Source: Ceratothoa steindachneri
Taxonomy: Eukaryota > Arthropoda > Malacostraca > Isopoda > Cymothoidae
Assembly (NCBI GenBank): GCA_963969495.1
Contig: OZ018328.1
Location: forward strand, 6,547,331-6,611,330
Direction of reading: 5' to 3'
Length of the DNA stretch: 64,000 nucleotides
Shown: one piece after another, positions 1 through 12,679 of the stretch
How the letters are laid out: each line of letters opens with the position of its first letter
Numbering within the stretch: position 1 is the first letter of the stretch
Position numbers and translations under genes: made by a program
The notes under the pieces: generated by a model
Seen by the model: only the letters and a program-made list of their open reading frames with translations
What the model was told of the DNA's origin: nothing
Database searches by the model: none

Positions 1-624
1 GGGCTACCAGAGCTGATGACCATCATTACCTGTAAGTTCAGTGGTCCCCTCGACATGAATTACAGCCAGGGAAGTTAAATGTTGTCAGCTTCTTGTGAAT
101 CCTGCCTATTACCTCCATTTCATATAAAATTGGGCTGAATAAGAAAATTTATAAATGTTTTAGGTTTAGGAGGAGAAGCCTGTCAATAAATCCGTCTCAT
201 GTTTTCAAAGTTTTCTAAGGTAAAAATCAAGGGTGGTATATTGTTGGACCACAAGTAAAAGCAATCTTGAAGTCTGGGAAACTTGAAAGAGTGATTACCA
301 AAGTGGAAAGAGAAACATGGTGTGGATTTCGTGGTATAGTTATGGATTCTTCGGGAATCACAAAGATACAAACTGCAAGTAGCTAATAGCAAAACTTATT
401 GCGCGTCTCAAAGACTGTCGTAAGTCCTTAAAGGTGCATTTTTTTTACATTTTCATCTAGTTTCATTCCGTGAAAACTTGGGTGATGTCGGAGAGGAAGA
501 TGGCGAAAGATTCCAACAGGAGATCATAACAATGGAGAGAAGATACCAAGGAAGATGGTTTCTAGTAAGAAAAGATAAAAGCGTTCACACTAGAAAAACG
601 CGATTTTCAAAGCACTTCTAATTT
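1..624 (+). pseudogene. Copy C of an uncharacterised multi-copy arthropod gene family, 3' part
   Basis: Broken reading frames match, in order, the last third of the two better copies at 18.3-22.5 kb and 24.1-25.7 kb. Visible blocks are TRADDHHYL, LPPFHIKLG followed by IRKFINVL, a degenerate W..F..IV block, FLHFHL, then GEEDGERFQQEI and MERRYQGRW. About a dozen residues corresponding to the MADYCW block are missing just after RYQGRW. Several stops and frameshifts interrupt it, so it is a pseudogene. It is cut by the left edge of the window. The function of the family is unknown to me. I am confident of the kinship because the GERF(H/Q)Q...RYQGRW signature is nearly identical among the three copies. 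Confidence 0.8.
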
Positions 625-924
625 TAATATTTTTCATTATTTTTTGCTCTTTTTTTCTTAGTTCCCAAATACTTGTAATACATGTGACTGTTTTAATATC
701 CTAAAAAAATGTAATAAATCAAAATAGACCTAGCCCCTTAATGGAAAATTACTTATATAAAAATACTGATGATATACCAAAGCTGAGATAATATTTGTAC
801 TTGCGGCAAAAAATTACATATAAAAAAACATGAAAAAATGCATATAAACAAAACCATTGTTACATGGTGTTATAATGTATACGAGCTCAATCGACAAGCT
901 ACATTGTTGTTTACCAATTATTTT
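625..924. other. AT-rich spacer
   Basis: AT-rich sequence between gene-family copy C and the LINE RNase H remnant. I see no coding similarity or clear repeat. Confidence 0.4.
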
Positions 925-1690
925 TAGAAATTTTAAAATACATCGCACATGATAAAAGTGTGTACACAGATGGTTCACACATGCAGCAGTGGCTTCGCTT
1001 CTTTACTCTCAGGAAAAGTTATGCATTCCACATAACTAATGAAACATCAGTTTTTATGCTTGAGTTGTACGCAATTTTCAAAGCACAAATACATTTCCAA
1101 CAATCTCAATTCCTTAGATGTGTGGTATGCACGGACTCCATTTCTGCCATTCATGGATTAGTCCATGCATCAATCACTATTATCTTGTGAACATTCTTGA
1201 GGTACTTCGCCAGTAAAGAGAGTATGTTTTGTATGGAACTCCGACGGTAGAGGGGTCTTAGGGAATGAAATTGCAGACCGAATCGCTTGAACAGTACATT
1301 TGGCAAGAAAATCCATCTTCAACAAACTATGGCTTCCCTTCATAACCTACATTGTGAGTGCATGTCAGCCATCATGTGACAGATTGTAAACAGCAGAGCA
1401 TAAGGTGCTCCCAACAGTTAAGAGAAAAGTTGAAATAAAAGGATGTGCAAACGGACACGAAGAGGTTATAGCTGCAAGACTCCGGCTTCTAACATGCAGA
1501 TTCAATAACCAGCCAAATGTTGATGGACAGCCTCCCTAATGATGCAATCAATGCGAATTGAGGCTTTCCGTGAAACACTTTCTAGTCTCGAATGACAATG
1601 CCATAAATTCAATCTAGATCTCTTTTAAGTATCGCATTAGCTGAAGATTTCCCATTAAAAATCGTGATAAAGTTCTTGAAAGATACGTTT
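925..1690 (+). pseudogene. LINE ORF2 C-terminus: RNase H plus Cys-rich tail (I/Jockey type)
   Basis: The reading frame has the RNase H order of I/Jockey-type LINEs: VYTDGS (first catalytic Asp), then MLELYAI (catalytic Glu), then VVCTDSISAI (catalytic Asp). It is followed by a frameshifted KRVCFVW...LGNEIAD block, which normally carries the last catalytic residue. Downstream, an ARLRLLTCRF-like segment and CNQC match the tail domain of such ORF2 proteins. RNase H removes RNA from the RNA-DNA hybrid during reverse transcription. No endonuclease or RT domain is present upstream, so this is a 5'-truncated and mutated copy. The exact clade is uncertain. Confidence 0.8.
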
Positions 1691-2354
1691 CGATAAATCT
1701 CGATAAGACCCCATCAGTTTTAGCAAACTGGCCTTATTTTCATCTCTATAAATACTTCTTTATTCCAGGCCATGAGCTGAAGTGATGATGGTCCGCTCTC
1801 CCACCCTATCTTAGCTTAGGTTGTGATATGATGATCTAACTTGTGCATTTTTAATAGTATAATTTAATTTAGTTTTTTTTCTCTTACACTGTTTATCATC
1901 TCTATGGTACAATCTTATTAACCTAATTTGTCATCATTGGCCCATGATTCCCTCCTCCCCCACACGTAAATCAGATAAAAAGTTTGGCTTCAGCCCCGAC
2001 TCAGATATCAAGCTACCTTTTTTATTCCTATCTATCCTAAGGCTCTAATTTTAATATCAGTACAGTCTTATTAAAAGAACCTGGAACTATCATTCATTTT
2101 ATAACCTTAATATTTTAACCTCAATATTTACTGTAGTCAAGTTTCACATTAACTAAATCTCTTGTTCTAGCCCTGAAGATAGAGTTAGAAACGTTATTAA
2201 AAATTAGAGATTGCACTATTTTAGGTCAGGATTTATTTGGGAACATGTATATCTTGGACGAGGTAAATAGACCTAAGGACTGGTTGGGTTACATGTATCG
2301 GAGCTTGTGTAGTAATCAGTCTCCAAACATATTTTAGTAGGGTCTACAGCAGAA
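1691..2354. other. Probable LINE 3' UTR and unassigned sequence
   Basis: Non-coding sequence after the LINE tail domain. It may include the 3' UTR of that LINE, ending near the CCTAA tract. No other feature seen. Confidence 0.35.
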
Positions 2355-2384
2355 CCTAACCTAACCTAACCTAACCTAACCTAC
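2355..2384. repeat. Interstitial (CCTAA)5 telomere-type tract
   Basis: Five perfect CCTAA units are followed by one CCTAC. CCTAA/TTAGG is the canonical telomere repeat of most arthropods. The tract lies downstream of a decayed LINE with no other subtelomeric signs. It could be an internal telomeric relic or a simple repeat at a LINE tail. Confidence 0.75.
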
Positions 2385-2592
2385 ATAGGTTTTGTTGCAG
2401 AGTGTAGTGAATTTTTTGCAGATCACGCAACCGATAGTGTGAGAAATGCATGGAAAGAACGGGATAATATTGCTAGGGGTATTTAAAACTGTTCCCAACT
2501 GAATGATTTATGCAAAATAATAGTACACTACCAGTAACTAACAAACAGTATACCATAATAAGTCATTTTATTATACATAGTGGGCAATATTT

Positions 2593-2965
2593 AGTCGCGT
2601 GTACGAGACTCTATAATTTACTATGTTGATCGGTCAGATGGGAACCATTTTACTTTTCAATGTTTTGTTTGGCAATAACATCGTAACTATTCGTCGATTC
2701 TAACGAAATTTGAAACCTTTATGTTATTTAAATTCTCTTTCGAATGATATAATTGTCAAGGTCCTCCCAAGGTTAGCCGGGGAGTTATTTTGGCAATAAC
2801 ATAGTAACTATTCGTCGATTCTAACGAAATTTGAAACCCTGATGTTGTTTAACATTCTTTTTCGGATAATATAATTGCCAAGGTCCTCTCGAGGTTAGTC
2901 AGGGGATTATTAAAAGTTTTGAAGGTCGTAAGATCATATGTTAGAATAATTGAGAGCACGTGGCT
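2593..2965 (+). mobile_element. MITE-like element, two internal modules
   Basis: This is one of five related copies in the window. The left arm begins AGTCGCGTG and the right arm is a degenerate CACGTGGCT, the inverted complement. Inside are two tandem copies of a ~115-bp module: GGCAATAACAT, TAACTATTCGTCGATTCTAA, CGAAATTTGAAACC, then CCAAGGTTAG. The 3' part has AAAGTTTTGAAGGTCGTAAG. No coding capacity, so it is non-autonomous. The true right end may lie about 20 bases further out, because flanking CCTTGTTT is shared by several copies. Confidence 0.75.
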
Positions 2966-3413
2966 TGGGTATGTTGACCTTGTTTTTATTTTGAAGACAT
3001 TTTCTTGTTGAAGAGTTCGTGGTTAGCGAATTGGCCAGAAATGTCGGATTTTTCTAAGCGAAGACTAACGAGGGCATCTCCCGCACACGTTTTGTAACGA
3101 GTTGTGTAAAGAAAGTGTTGAAGATGGAGTAAGTTAAAATGTGTGGAAAATAAATTACCACAGAGGCTCATTTAGGCATAGGGGTCGGGAAGACACGCAA
3201 TTTTACAGATGTCAGCTGCATCATGCTGACTCATGTAGACCTGATACTCTTTTGTAGTGAACGGTATAGCGAGGCTAGGGAACCCCATGTAGTTAAGGAA
3301 TTTTACCGCCAGGATCACAAAGTTGCTGCAAGCCGTATCATAAGTCGTACGCGCAAAACTAGGCGCGTTTCCTTCAAATGGCTATAAACTCAATACCTTC
3401 AATCACATAGCAC

Positions 3414-3418
<5 letters not shown>
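2966..3418. other. Unassigned sequence
   Basis: Unique-looking sequence between a MITE and a TA array. The short open frames show no recognisable similarity. Confidence 0.35.

Positions 3419-3461
<43 letters not shown>
3419..3461. repeat. (TA)n microsatellite
   Basis: About 43 bases of uninterrupted alternating A and T. Confidence 0.95.
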
Positions 3462-3465
<4 letters not shown>

Positions 3466-4500
3466 CATATTTGTATAAAACATAAATCTCGTAGTACTAA
3501 GGATATTGGAAATTACCTCTAGGAAAAATGAAAAACTATGATTCCTAGCGCTTTCACTTATATTTGACAAGGCCTAGTTATTCAGGGAGTGGCCATAAAA
3601 TCAAAAGGTGAAGGGAGAAAAACGGGAGGATCCAAGCTTCAGGGGGATCTTATATACTTAATTGGGTGAAATTAACTGAATTTTCCGGTTTTATTAAAGA
3701 GGGATACGATACCATCGTATCCATGAGGATTTCCGGAAGCATAATTACTAGAATTCATGAGGAATTTAGTAAAGATTCACATAATCACATGAGTCGAGAG
3801 AGAGAAAAATAAAGCTCGGTTCATTGCGATGCCGTTCATAATCTCTTCCTCCATTCGGTTCTTTTCCCGGCCGCCCCAAGGTAGCTTTCGCCATAGTATT
3901 ACACATAGGATTTTATAATTAGTGTACTGGTAATTTTAAGTAATAACAAGTATTATTTACTCGGTTATACTGAAACATACGGATTAATTAAATTTCTGAT
4001 CTTTACTCATGATCTTTACTCACTTTTCTCGGTTATGATCTTTACTCCTTAAAATAAAATTCAGTTCACCTCGCTACTCACTTTTATCTGTCCTTTTTTG
4101 AAATCTGCTGTGTGTATTTCACTCTCGCTGAATCCACTCTAATACACAATTCTCTATTCCACTGCGACGCCCCATTCTTTCCCCATCGCCAGAATTAATC
4201 TCCAAATTTCTTTACCCTGCAATAAATGGTTCTTGAACTACGGCTAAAAGTTACGGTATCAGGTAGAGGTATGAATACTTTCGGGAGCAATTGTATCTAT
4301 CATATTTTATCTTCCTCTATCTTCACCACTTTCGTTATAGTTCTATCCTTACAAACGTTCTGCGAGAGATGTCTAACGTGGTTTTCGCTTTAAATTTTAA
4401 CAAAATATCTTTTACTTAGGCTTACTATACGTCTTAATTTGGCCCAAGACTGTCGGGCTTGAGAGGTCTGCGCTAGTGTCCCGTTCGGTTTATTAATTTG
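3462..4500. other. Unassigned sequence
   Basis: AT-rich sequence with several short direct echoes such as GATCTTTACTC near 4000-4050. No coding similarity seen. Confidence 0.35.
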
Positions 4501-4570
4501 TCCCGGTTGTCTTTAAATGGTCCCGGAATGTCCCGGTTGTCTTTAAATGGTCCCGGAATGTCCCGGTTTT
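4501..4570. repeat. 30-bp tandem duplication
   Basis: A 30-base unit starting TCCCGGTTGTCTTTAAATGG is present twice without change, followed by a partial third copy. Confidence 0.9.
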
Positions 4571-5143
4571 TATAATCTCCTAGTTTTTAAATTACATTGA
4601 AAATTTGTGTTATATTGAGTAAATTCTAGGGGTGTTGAACTTTCAAATTCATCAAGGGGTTTACCAGATTTTATAAGTATATATTTATATAGGTAGAAAG
4701 ATTTTTGTAGCACCAGGCAAGTAAAAACGTTAAATCCTTATCTAAAACACGTTCTTACACGAAAAGCTAGGAGTGGCAGTACGGTTCAATGTTACAAATC
4801 TGCCAAATTTCTTATGTGTGCTAAATAATTATTGATACTTTGCTGTAATTACATATTTTAATTCTAGGTTTGCTCAGCATAATGCGGTTAGCCATACAGG
4901 AAACTAGAACAACTACAATATAGTTGTAGAAATTAATCTTGAAAAGTAATATGAAAGAAAAACTATGTTATATTGCAATGAATCCTAGCAAGGGTATGCG
5001 ACGATTCTAGTAATAGTAAGCATCTTTGACAATGCATTGGTCACCCTCCTCACCCAACCCGAGCAGGTGACTGTACCCAATAAACCAATGGACAGCGTCC
5101 AAATAGAAGCAGTTCATTGGGTGTCTTTTAGACTGATCTAAGG
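4571..5143. other. Unassigned sequence
   Basis: No gene or repeat recognised. Confidence 0.35.
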
Positions 5144-5330
5144 CAGTGGTTTTCAACCGGGGTTACGCGGGAGGGACCAAAAAATTATTTTTAAAATACC
5201 TAAAATGCAAAAATTATGTATTTCAAACATTTCTAAAAGAATCAAACGACACTTGAAAGCATTTTGAATCTACATAGCTTCTCTGCATTGGGCAACATAA
5301 AAACAACGAAAAGAGAAAGATAGCAGACAG
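5144..5330 (+). mobile_element. hAT-type terminal sequence (candidate)
   Basis: CAGTGGTTTTCAACCGGGG is the classic terminal inverted repeat of Charlie-like hAT elements. No transposase and no matching second terminus is visible, and a minisatellite starts directly downstream. It is probably the end of a short non-autonomous or truncated element. Confidence 0.5.
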
Positions 5331-5336
5331 TAAATG

Positions 5337-6083
5337 AACATATGAGAAAGATTGGAGACACAGTTAATGAAGAAATGAGAAAGATTGGATACATTTAATA
5401 AAGAAATGAGAAAGATTGGAGACAGGTAATGAAGAAATAAGAGAGATTGGAGACAGGTAATGAAGAAATAAGAAAAATTGGAGACAGTTAATGAAGAAAT
5501 GGGAAAGATTGGAGACAGGTAATGAAGAAATAAGAGAGATTGGAAACAGTTAATGAAGAAATGAGAAAGATTGGATACAGTTAATGAAAAAATGAGAAAG
5601 ATTGGAGACAGTTAATGAAGTTATGAGAAAGATTGGAGGCAGTTAATGAAGAAGTAAGAAAGATTGGAGACACAGTTAATGAAGAAATGAGAAAGCTTAC
5701 ATACAGTTAATGAAGAAAGGAGAAAGATTGTAGACAGGTAATGAAGAAATAAGGGAGATTGGAGACAGGTAATGAAGAAATGAGAAAGATTGGAGACAGT
5801 TAATGAAGAAATGGGAAAGATTGGAGACAGGTAATGAAGAAATAAGAGAGATTGGAAACAATAAATGAAGAAATGAGAAAGATTGGAGACAGGTAATGAA
5901 GAAATAAGAGAGATTGGAGACAGGTAATGAAGAAATAAGAAAAATTGGAGACAGTTAATGAAGAAATGGGAAAGATTGGAGACAGGTAATGAAGAAATAA
6001 GGGAGATTGGAGACAGGTAATGAAGAAATGAGAAAGATTGGATACAGTCAATGAAGAAATGAGAAAGATGGGGGACAGTTAAT
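5337..6083. repeat. 31-bp minisatellite, first part
   Basis: About 24 head-to-tail copies of a ~31-base unit built on AAAGATTGGAGACAG plus TTAATGAAGAAATGAG. A variant with AATAAGAGAG and GGTAAT alternates with it in places, which suggests higher-order duplication. The antisense open frames here only reflect the tandem repeat. The array is interrupted at TTAAT by a solo LTR and resumes at 7235. Confidence 0.92.
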
Positions 6084-7234
6084 TGTGGGAGCATGAAACT
6101 CAATACGCCGCTATCACACAGAATTTCCCTGGTCGAGACGGATCAGCGCCGCTGTATTTAATTTGGGGTATTTTATTACCGTCTTACCCCAGTTGATAAT
6201 GCCGTCCCGCTCTGAGGCTCAGCAGCAGTGTTCATCTCCTCCCCCCCCCCTCTTTTGGGGTAGAAGGGAATCTCGCTTATTTCCCTTTGGCCTCGTCGAT
6301 GCTTAAGCCCCGTCCGATATCTCTTGGGACGCCTTGCTGCGCACAGCCTTCTGACGACCATGGCTGTGGCTCCTATTTAAGGTGATGTCTGCAAAGCCTC
6401 AGCAGATAGAGGCCGAGCTTCTTGCCCTCCAGATCCGAGTATCTGTCCCCCGTGAAGTGGTCCCCTCGCCCTTGTGATCTCGTCAGCAGATCGTCTTCGC
6501 GTAATCCGCCCTCATCAGAGGAAGATTACAGAAACCCCGTTTACGCCCCGGAAGATTGTCGTGGGTTTCTCTCGTCTCACTACATTGGTTGAGACTTTAT
6601 GCCGTCCCGCAGACGAATCTCGATTTGTGATTACTTCTCCCTGGAGCCGAGGTAATCTCAACCCCCTTCGGAGTCTCTCTGGGCGCCTTCGCATCGGGAC
6701 CCCGTCGACGAAGACCTGGCCATTGCTCTTCCACCTCTCCAGTTTATCCACCAGAGATAACCAGCAGTCCTTTCCTTGTAAGTTCCTCCTCTCCGTTCCC
6801 AGTCCTAAGAAGAATTCTCCTATTTTGTGTAACGCCAATAGACTTGCTAAGTCTTTCCTTAAATCCAACTTATTGGATCACATATATATTTTTACCGGAC
6901 CTAGTTTGCTTAATTTTTGCCCGTCATAATATTCTTTGGTCGTACTAATTATTATTTAGATTTCCATATTTATCTGTGCCCTTGTTCTTATTAATATTTG
7001 TATTAAAGTGTATTTTTGTAGAGGTGTTTATCTTTCGAATAACCCTTGAGATGAACCAGGCAAACGTATTCCCATTCAAAGAGCCAATCTTAATATTGCA
7101 CTCAAGTTGTAAGGTATCTACCATCCCCCAATTCAATTGTACCTGAGCCTAACGCCGACAGTGGCGGCCTGGCTTACAGACATGTGTACCTTTTTGAGAC
7201 TTTTGGGTGGGTCACACGCCTTGGTCTCTCGACA
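6084..7234 (+). mobile_element. Solo LTR 1 of an LTR retrotransposon
   Basis: A 1,151-bp block starts TGTGGGAGC and ends TCTCTCGACA. It is flanked on both sides by TTAAT (6079-6083 and 7235-7239), a perfect 5-bp target duplication. The same minisatellite lies immediately outside on both sides, so the boundaries are certain. A GC-rich interior with a poly-C run resembles the other LTRs in this window. There is no gag or pol between, so it is the product of LTR-LTR recombination or a short non-autonomous insertion. The internal open frames are not credible genes. Confidence 0.88.
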
Positions 7235-7345
7235 TTAATGAAATGAGAAAGATGGCAGACAGGTAATGAAGAAATGAGAAAGATTGGAGACAGTTAATGA
7301 AATGAGAAAGATTGGAGACAGTGAATGAAGAAATGAGAGCCGCCT
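7235..7345. repeat. 31-bp minisatellite, second part
   Basis: Three to four more copies of the 31-base unit, beginning with the second TTAAT target copy. Continuity with the array ending at 6083 shows that the LTR inserted into a pre-existing array. Confidence 0.9.
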
Positions 7346-7745
7346 TGTCAAGTATACGTCCCAATATTAAAGAATTACGAGTATATGATACTCTTCAAGC
7401 TCAAATTTCCTATTAAACTTTTAAACAAAAGATTAATATATTTTCAAAATTTTATGTCTTATTTCGATTAAATTAAATGTCAATCTTGGTTAATTTTGAA
7501 GTGCTTTCAACGTAATTATGGATTTAGACGTAAATTATTTTATATCGGGGTGCTACAGCTGCTTCCAGATAACAATTAGGGTGCCACAGCTGCTTCTTGA
7601 TAGCAATTAGTGTGCCACTATCATAAACAGGTTGAAATCTAAGGCATAGTTTTATGCTTGTTGGTCACCACTGAATCGGGGTCATTGCTTCAAAGATTAG
7701 TTTATAACTTTATTCCCGTTGCTGCAAACAAGGGCAACAGACCTA
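7346..7745. other. Unassigned sequence with a short duplication
   Basis: A short imperfect direct repeat containing GGTGCTACAGCTGCTTC and GGTGCCACAGCTGCTTC lies near 7550-7590. Nothing else recognised. Confidence 0.4.
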
Positions 7746-8046
7746 AGTCGCGTGCTCTCAATTATTCTGACCTTATGACCTCACGACCTTCAAAACTTTC
7801 AACAAATGGGGAATCAGACCCATAGTTAGTTTCTTTTAAATAATCTCCGAACTAACCTTGGGAGGACCTTGGCAATTATATCATTCGAGAGGGAATAAAA
7901 AACAACATAAGGGTTTCAGATTTCGTACAAATTGGCCGAATAGTTTCGTTATTGACAAAGAACACATTGAAAACTAAAATGGTTACCATCCGATCGACCG
8001 ACCTACTGACCGACATAGTCACTTATAGAGTCGCGTCCACGCGATT
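7746..8046 (-). mobile_element. MITE-like element, one internal module
   Basis: The same family as the element at 2593 but inverted and with only one internal module. Arms are AGTCGCGTGCTCTC on the left and CACGCGATT on the right. GACCTTCAAAACTTTCAA near the left arm and CCGACATAGT near the right are the conserved subterminal parts. No open reading frame of note. Confidence 0.78.
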
Positions 8047-8229
8047 AAAAATGATCATGGTTAGAAGTAGATGGAGAATGTTGGGTAGAATGTTTAGATT
8101 ATGAAGGGATTTGTAAGGTTTTATGAATAGTTTTACAATGGGTTGTGGGGATAAGATTGTGGTGTGGGGGGGGGGGGCGGTAGGGGGGTGTGCTTTGTTT
8201 GGATAGTTTTCATGTAGCTTCAAAATCAA

Positions 8230-8428
8230 GGAAATGCAGGTTCGCCCACCTGCCTTTATGTGTGCGATGAGAAGTGTAAGATCTACTCCCCCGAATACAG
8301 GGCTGAGCTCCAGCCATTGGTAGCCGGATTTCTACGTAGGCTGACGTTTGTGTCCGATCTTGCCAAGATTGAACCCGGAACCGCGACATTAGGGGACCAA
8401 CGCCGTAGCCACGCGGCTAGCAAGAGCT
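8230..8428 (-). mobile_element. tRNA-derived SINE, shorter copy
   Basis: On the minus strand there is a tRNA-like head with A box TAGCCGCGTGG (8409-8419) and B box GGTTCAATCTT (8365-8375). The body contains a GTAAGATCTAC...CCCGAA block shared with the SINE at 47445-47872. Such boxes form the internal RNA polymerase III promoter of SINEs. The copy is diverged and shorter than its relative. Confidence 0.72.
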
Positions 8429-8499
8429 CTAGGAAACGCTGTAATCAATGTGGATGCTCTGGTTGATGTAGTTCTCCTTGCTAAATCCTCCCGGTCTTC

Positions 8500-8755
8500 G
8501 AGATGTGACAAGTGGAAATCAAAGGAAATCAAGAAAACTGCTCACAGCTTTGTAACCATTTCAAATAATCTCAGGGTATTGGAGTACATAATTAGCTTAC
8601 CGAGTATTTCTGCCACACTAGAAAGAGTATTTTTACTGATGAAGAGCATTTCATCTCAAGAAAGAGGCCTCATGAATGAAGTAAAAGTACAAGGACTGTC
8701 GCAATATCAACTCACTTATCCGCCTGAGCTGTGGAGGTCGCGAAAGACATAAAGA
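8500..8755 (+). pseudogene. hAT transposase C-terminal dimerisation region, fragment
   Basis: The predicted peptide contains LRVLEYIISLPSISATLERV followed by FLLMKSISSQERGLMN. This is the hAT C-terminal layout: a hydrophobic stretch, S.A..ER.F, then a NRL-like segment. Only about 80 residues are present, with no catalytic region upstream, where a SINE lies instead. It is a relic. Confidence 0.65.
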
Positions 8756-9021
8756 TTTCTTAAGGTTAATTCAAGTGGAAAATAGGAAAAATTCATTAAA
8801 TTTGGACGTTATTTCGATTGGTAAATACAAACTTGAGATATGAATTATCAGTCATTTTTGTATTGGTAATTTTTTGCTTTATGCCCACCCTCGAATTTCG
8901 TAAGCGCTTTGTTATAACTATCTGCATTTCTAAAAAATACGCAAATACTATAATAATGTATACCTATGAAATACACTATATAGCATTTGCGTATTTTTTT
9001 TAGTATATCTATGATATACAC
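8756..9021. other. AT-rich spacer
   Basis: AT-rich sequence with short repeats of a GCATTTGCGTATTTTTT/AAAAAATACGCAAAT kind near 8925-9000. It ends with the TACAC target copy of the next LTR. Confidence 0.4.
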
Positions 9022-10586
9022 TGTGATAGAACGGGTTGAGGCCGCGTTAATTTCAACCACTATCACATGTTATTTAAAACCACGATGCTACCCACGTGCA
9101 TCTTCGCTTTGAAGCCTGGGCCTTATCGCAGCCACCTGAGTCAATGTTTAAACAAGGAGGTTTATCTTCCCCCATTCGCCCCATGCGCCAGCCTCGCAAG
9201 ATTGAGTTAGGCTTATGGACAGATAAGGCATTGTTCCCAGACTCGGCTGTGCATTCCCTCGAAACTCCCACTCCATTGTCCCCCACGCCAAGAAGATGTC
9301 CCGGCTATTTATATCGAAACTTAACCACTAAGATTCAGATTGGAGATCCAGATTTTCGTCGCGAAACATCACTACGACCCACTCTCACCTTGTGCGCCAA
9401 GGGACCTCGACCTCGAGATTCACCATCACTTGTCCAGAAGGAGAACAATATCCCTTGAGTGCCAAGGTTCAAGCCTTTGTGAAGCCAAGTCCACAAGGCT
9501 TTCTTTGTTGTTCAGAAAGAGAACAACGTCAGAACAGCCATTGTTCTTTCGAGCCCGGCCCGTTGACAAGAAACGGTTCTCACCCCCCCCACCCCTGTTG
9601 TTCAGAAGAGAACAACGTAGAACAGCCATTGTTCTTTTGAGCCCGTTCGCCAAGAAACGGTTCTCACCCTTTCCCTTGTTGTCCAGAAAGAGAACAACGT
9701 CAGAACAGCCATTGTTTTTTCGAGCCCGTTCGCCAAGAAACGGTTCTCACCCTTTCCCCTGTTGTTCAGAAAGAGAACAACGTTAGAACAGCCATTGTTC
9801 GTTCGAGCCCGTTGACAAGAAACGGTTCTCACCCCCCCCCCCCCCCTGTGGTTCAGAAGAGAAAAACGTAGAACAGCCATTGTTCTTTTGAGCCCATTCG
9901 CCAAGAAACGGTTCTCACCCTTTCCCCTTGATGTTCAGAAGAGAACACCATTAGGAAAGCCATTGTTCTTGAGCCCGTAGACAAGAGACGGTTCTCACCC
10001 CCCCCCCTGTTGTTCAGAAGAGAACAACGTAGAACAGCCATTGTTCTTCAAGCCGTTCGTCAAGAAACGGTTCTCATTCCCAAGACGCCACGTCAGGATC
10101 ATTTAATCACCCCCTCCCCTTCGGCTGGAACTCGCCAGTGGACTGAAAATTCCTTCACGTCGCCTTCCTCTGCACAACAAGTATAATTACGTAAGCCGAA
10201 CGTTACCTTTAAATATTTAACCCTTTTGTCAATTCTATCCTGTACTTTAAATGGTTTAGCGAACCATCCCCTCCCTTTAACTTTATATTTGTTTTACCTT
10301 TTTAAATCTTTTAATCCTCGGATTAGCTCGATTCCCCACGACCCTTTCCATTCTCTGTTTATGTCAATATTTTCCGTTTTGTGTGTTGTTGATAGTTATT
10401 ATTAATAAAACTATTTTATTAATGATAGCAATATTATTATCCTTGAGGTCAGTTCCACTTCTTAAGCATATCGAAGATACATAATATCAGCCAGCCTAGA
10501 CAATCCACGCACTCTAAAGATAATTAAAGAAGTTTCTTCAACGAATAGTTATATATGGTATATCGTCGAGAGTCCATTCTACGACA
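9022..10586 (+). mobile_element. Solo LTR 2 with internal tandem array
   Basis: A 1,565-bp block starts TGTGATAGAACGGG and ends CATTCTACGACA. It is flanked by TACAC at 9017-9021 and 10587-10591, a perfect 5-bp duplication. It shares the TGT start, the CTACGACA-type end, and GC-rich poly-C content with the other LTRs here. ATTAATAAAACT near 10402 could serve as a poly(A) signal. The LTR is long because it contains about seven ~83-bp tandem units (9500-10080). Confidence 0.85.
9500..10080 (+). repeat. ~83-bp tandem array inside solo LTR 2
   Basis: About seven units, each starting near TTGTTCAGAA(A)GAGAACAACG, then AGAACAGCCATTGTTCT, then CAAGAAACGGTTCTCACC and a poly-C run of varying length. 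Starts lie near 9507, 9597, 9680, 9762, 9847, 9930 and 10010. Each unit carries the inverted pair AGAACA/TGTTCT with a 5-base spacer. Confidence 0.9.
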
Positions 10587-10591
10587 TACAC

Positions 10592-12183
<1,592 letters not shown>

Positions 12184-12400
12184 TCAAAAAGCATCTATTC
12201 AGCCACCAAGGCCTATAAAAGGTTATTCAATTCAACAACCAAGGCCTACCAAGGGTGATTCAATTTAGCAACCAAGGCCTATCAAAGGTTATTCAATTAA
12301 GCTACCAAGGCCTAGCAAAACTCAATTAATTCAGTCACCAAAGCTTATCAAAGCTCATTCAATTAAGCCCCAAAGGCTCATCCACAGGTTATACAATTCT
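12184..12400. repeat. ~38-bp tandem array
   Basis: Five or six degenerate units of the form CAACCAAGGCCTATCAAAGG followed by TTATTCAATTAAG. Confidence 0.85.
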
Positions 12401-12679
12401 GACACACACAGCCCGTGATTTGCTCTGAATTTGTTTGATATGGTTATTTGTAAAGTCTTTGTTCGTCTTACGAATAAGTTTAGCGCCAAAGTTTAAACCC
12501 CTTTAACGGAACGTTTATGTTTCCTGTCTTTTCTAATTGTTTGGTCTGTTTATTTTACGGGGGAGGGGGTATGGAAGTAAGTTTCAGTGTCTGTTCTGTT
12601 CGTACAAACAACCACTTAACATGGCTTCCTGACCGCAGTATTTAGGGTTATTCTTAACCGTTTCCATATTTTATTTACT
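12401..12679. other. Unassigned sequence
   Basis: No gene or repeat recognised. Confidence 0.35.

Noticed and set aside
1..55. LTR end CCCCTCGACA at 45-55
   Set aside because: It resembles the CGACA LTR ends, but the same stretch aligns with the coding sequence of the gene-family copy, and no partner boundary is available.
5337..6083. CRISPR-like regular spacing
   Set aside because: Units are contiguous tandem repeats without unique spacers, and the window is eukaryotic.
5621..6103. 160-codon and 83-codon minus-strand frames rich in Ser, Leu and Phe
   Set aside because: The frames are produced by the 31-bp minisatellite; repeat variants shift phase and no known protein matches.
6474..6929. 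151-codon plus-strand frame
   Set aside because: It lies wholly inside a solo LTR with defined target duplications and has no protein similarity.
9096..10041. Several overlapping frames of 100-148 codons on both strands
   Set aside because: They lie in solo LTR 2 and its 83-bp tandem array; coding on both strands at once reflects the GC-rich repeat.
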